Positions 63,001 through 64,000 of a DNA stretch of 64,000 nt are shown in pieces. Positions within the stretch are counted from its first letter, which is position 1. Each line of letters starts with the position of its first letter. The stretch comes from Tenrec ecaudatus. Its lineage: Eukaryota; Chordata; Mammalia; Afrosoricida; Tenrecidae. The translations under genes were made by a program, and so were the position numbers. The notes under the pieces were generated by a model that saw only the letters and a program-made list of their open reading frames with translations, was not told where the DNA came from and searched no databases. The stretch covers positions 14,813,997-14,877,996 of the forward strand of contig NC_134542.1 of assembly GCF_050624435.1 (NCBI RefSeq). Direction: 5' to 3'.

Positions 63001-64000
63001 AGCCACATGCTCACCCTGAGCAAGAGCGAACTCCAGAAAGGGTCACAGGGGGACCAGGTCCATGGCCTGTGGAATGAGACGAGTGACAGGAGAGTTTCTT
63101 GATGCCATAGTCAAATGTCAGGTTTACCCTGAAAATAAAGGGTCACTAAATGACAGCAACCTCACATTTCCTTAATTTGAGTGCTCAGCCTTCTGAAGGA
63201 GGGTGCCTTACACAGAGTCAGCAGAAATCACCCCATGTCTTTCGATTTATATAAGACATAGACACACAAAGGAGCCATTTAGTAAATTACTCTAGCTGTT
63301 CAGAGCAAGCAATTACACAAATAAAACCGGTTACTGCCTTTTTGCCGTCACCCAATTCCCAAATTGTGAGCTCCAGCCAAGGACATGCCTGCAAAGTATC
63401 ATTTAGAGAAACCTCTGCAGAGAGATGATAGAGAGACAGCAGCAAGAAGTTTAACAAAAGCAAATGGAATTCATGGACCTAAAAGAATCCAGAAGAACAG
63501 ACCCTTTTACAATAACGAAATCACTAAATGGAAAATTTACCAAGTTGGACTCAGCCAGGTTTCCATGATGAAAATCATGATTCTCAAGGTTTAACCAACT
63601 CTGTGCTATGTCTCAGGATAACTCTGAAAGTCATTTCCCAGTAAGAGGTTCAAATGACGTGCCCACTGCACTCGTCTTCTAGTAAACTGAGAGCAAACCC
63701 ATTTGGGGATTGAGACCAAGTCACAGGAAGTGATGAGAGGCACATTGTATTTGAAAGACAAGATGAAGGGAATGGGTAGATGAATGGGAGGGGAACTCAG
63801 AAGGGCAATCCATTGCTCGGCTTTACATAAACAAAACCATCGCCCTGGTTTTTAAGGGGTTTATAGTTAGTGGGTGGCACCTATCCGCAAATTAATTGCC
63901 GACAATGTTAATCCTCCCCGATAAATGTCACCACGATATCAAAAAGAGGATGTATTTGGATGGTAAGCGAGGGAGCCACTCACTGAAGTCATGGGGTGTG
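63001..64000. other. Unassigned non-coding DNA
   Basis: The last kilobase contains no recognised repeat or gene. It is less AT-rich than average and could include conserved non-coding sequence. Confidence 0.45.

Overview
This is eukaryotic, mammalian, gene-poor DNA. The repeats point to an afrotherian and most probably a tenrec (Echinops telfairi or a close relative). Three signals support this. Many copies of an RTE-clade LINE occur whose 3' end reads as the afrotherian 'TTAGGTGCC...GACTCATAGTGACC' repeat. Many AfroSINE-type copies share RTE-like 3' ends. Four copies of the hAT transposon SPIN are present, and among afrotherians SPIN is known from tenrec. I recognise no host exon, tRNA, rRNA, CRISPR array or operon. 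Nearly all reading frames in the window are chance frames or shadows of transposons. The species call is inference from repeat content.

Layout. 0-7 kb: mostly unassigned DNA with AfroSINE fragments and an RTE 3' end. 7.4-10.3 kb: an old endogenous-retrovirus gag remnant on the minus strand, split by a TA-flanked DNA transposon that keeps a transposase C-terminus, next to an LTR-like repeat. 10.4-13.2 kb: AfroSINEs and unassigned DNA. 13.35-17.4 kb: a nearly full-length RTE LINE carrying three later insertions (a SPIN and two L1 3' ends). 18-23.5 kb: two young L1 insertions, one with a clear target-site duplication and one retaining the end of ORF2. 26-27.2 kb: a minus-strand L1 3' end between two AfroSINEs. 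28.1-31.3 kb: a scrambled RTE cluster. 32-34 kb: ancient MIRs. 35.6-36.1 kb: an unidentified reading frame. 36.3-37.9 kb: SINE, RTE, SPIN and L1 pieces. 42.2-45.2 kb: two RTE copies in opposite orientations with nested L1 and AfroSINE. 47.4-48.9 kb: an older L1 with a twin-priming type 5' inversion. 50.43-50.90 kb: a long SPIN copy. 51.3-52.4 kb: RTE and another repeat. 53.7-55.3 kb: an L1 3' end of the same duplicated subfamily as the one at 18.3 kb. 57.6-60.6 kb: an RTE split by a 2-kb L1-tailed insertion whose 5' part is not L1. 60.7-61.1 kb: SPIN inside an ancient MER5A-type hAT. 61.7-63.0 kb: another RTE.

The elements form a layered record. MIR and MER5A came first, then older L1, then RTE with the AfroSINEs that depend on it, then young L1, with SPIN among the latest arrivals. 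SPIN sits inside RTE and MER5A copies and is itself uninterrupted. The most interesting items are the SPIN set with clean 8-bp target duplications, the chimeric L1-tailed unit at 58.3-60.3 kb, the L1 subfamily with two internal duplications seen at two loci, and the transposase-bearing TA-flanked transposon inside the retroviral gag. Boundaries of degraded repeats are approximate, to about 10-30 bp.
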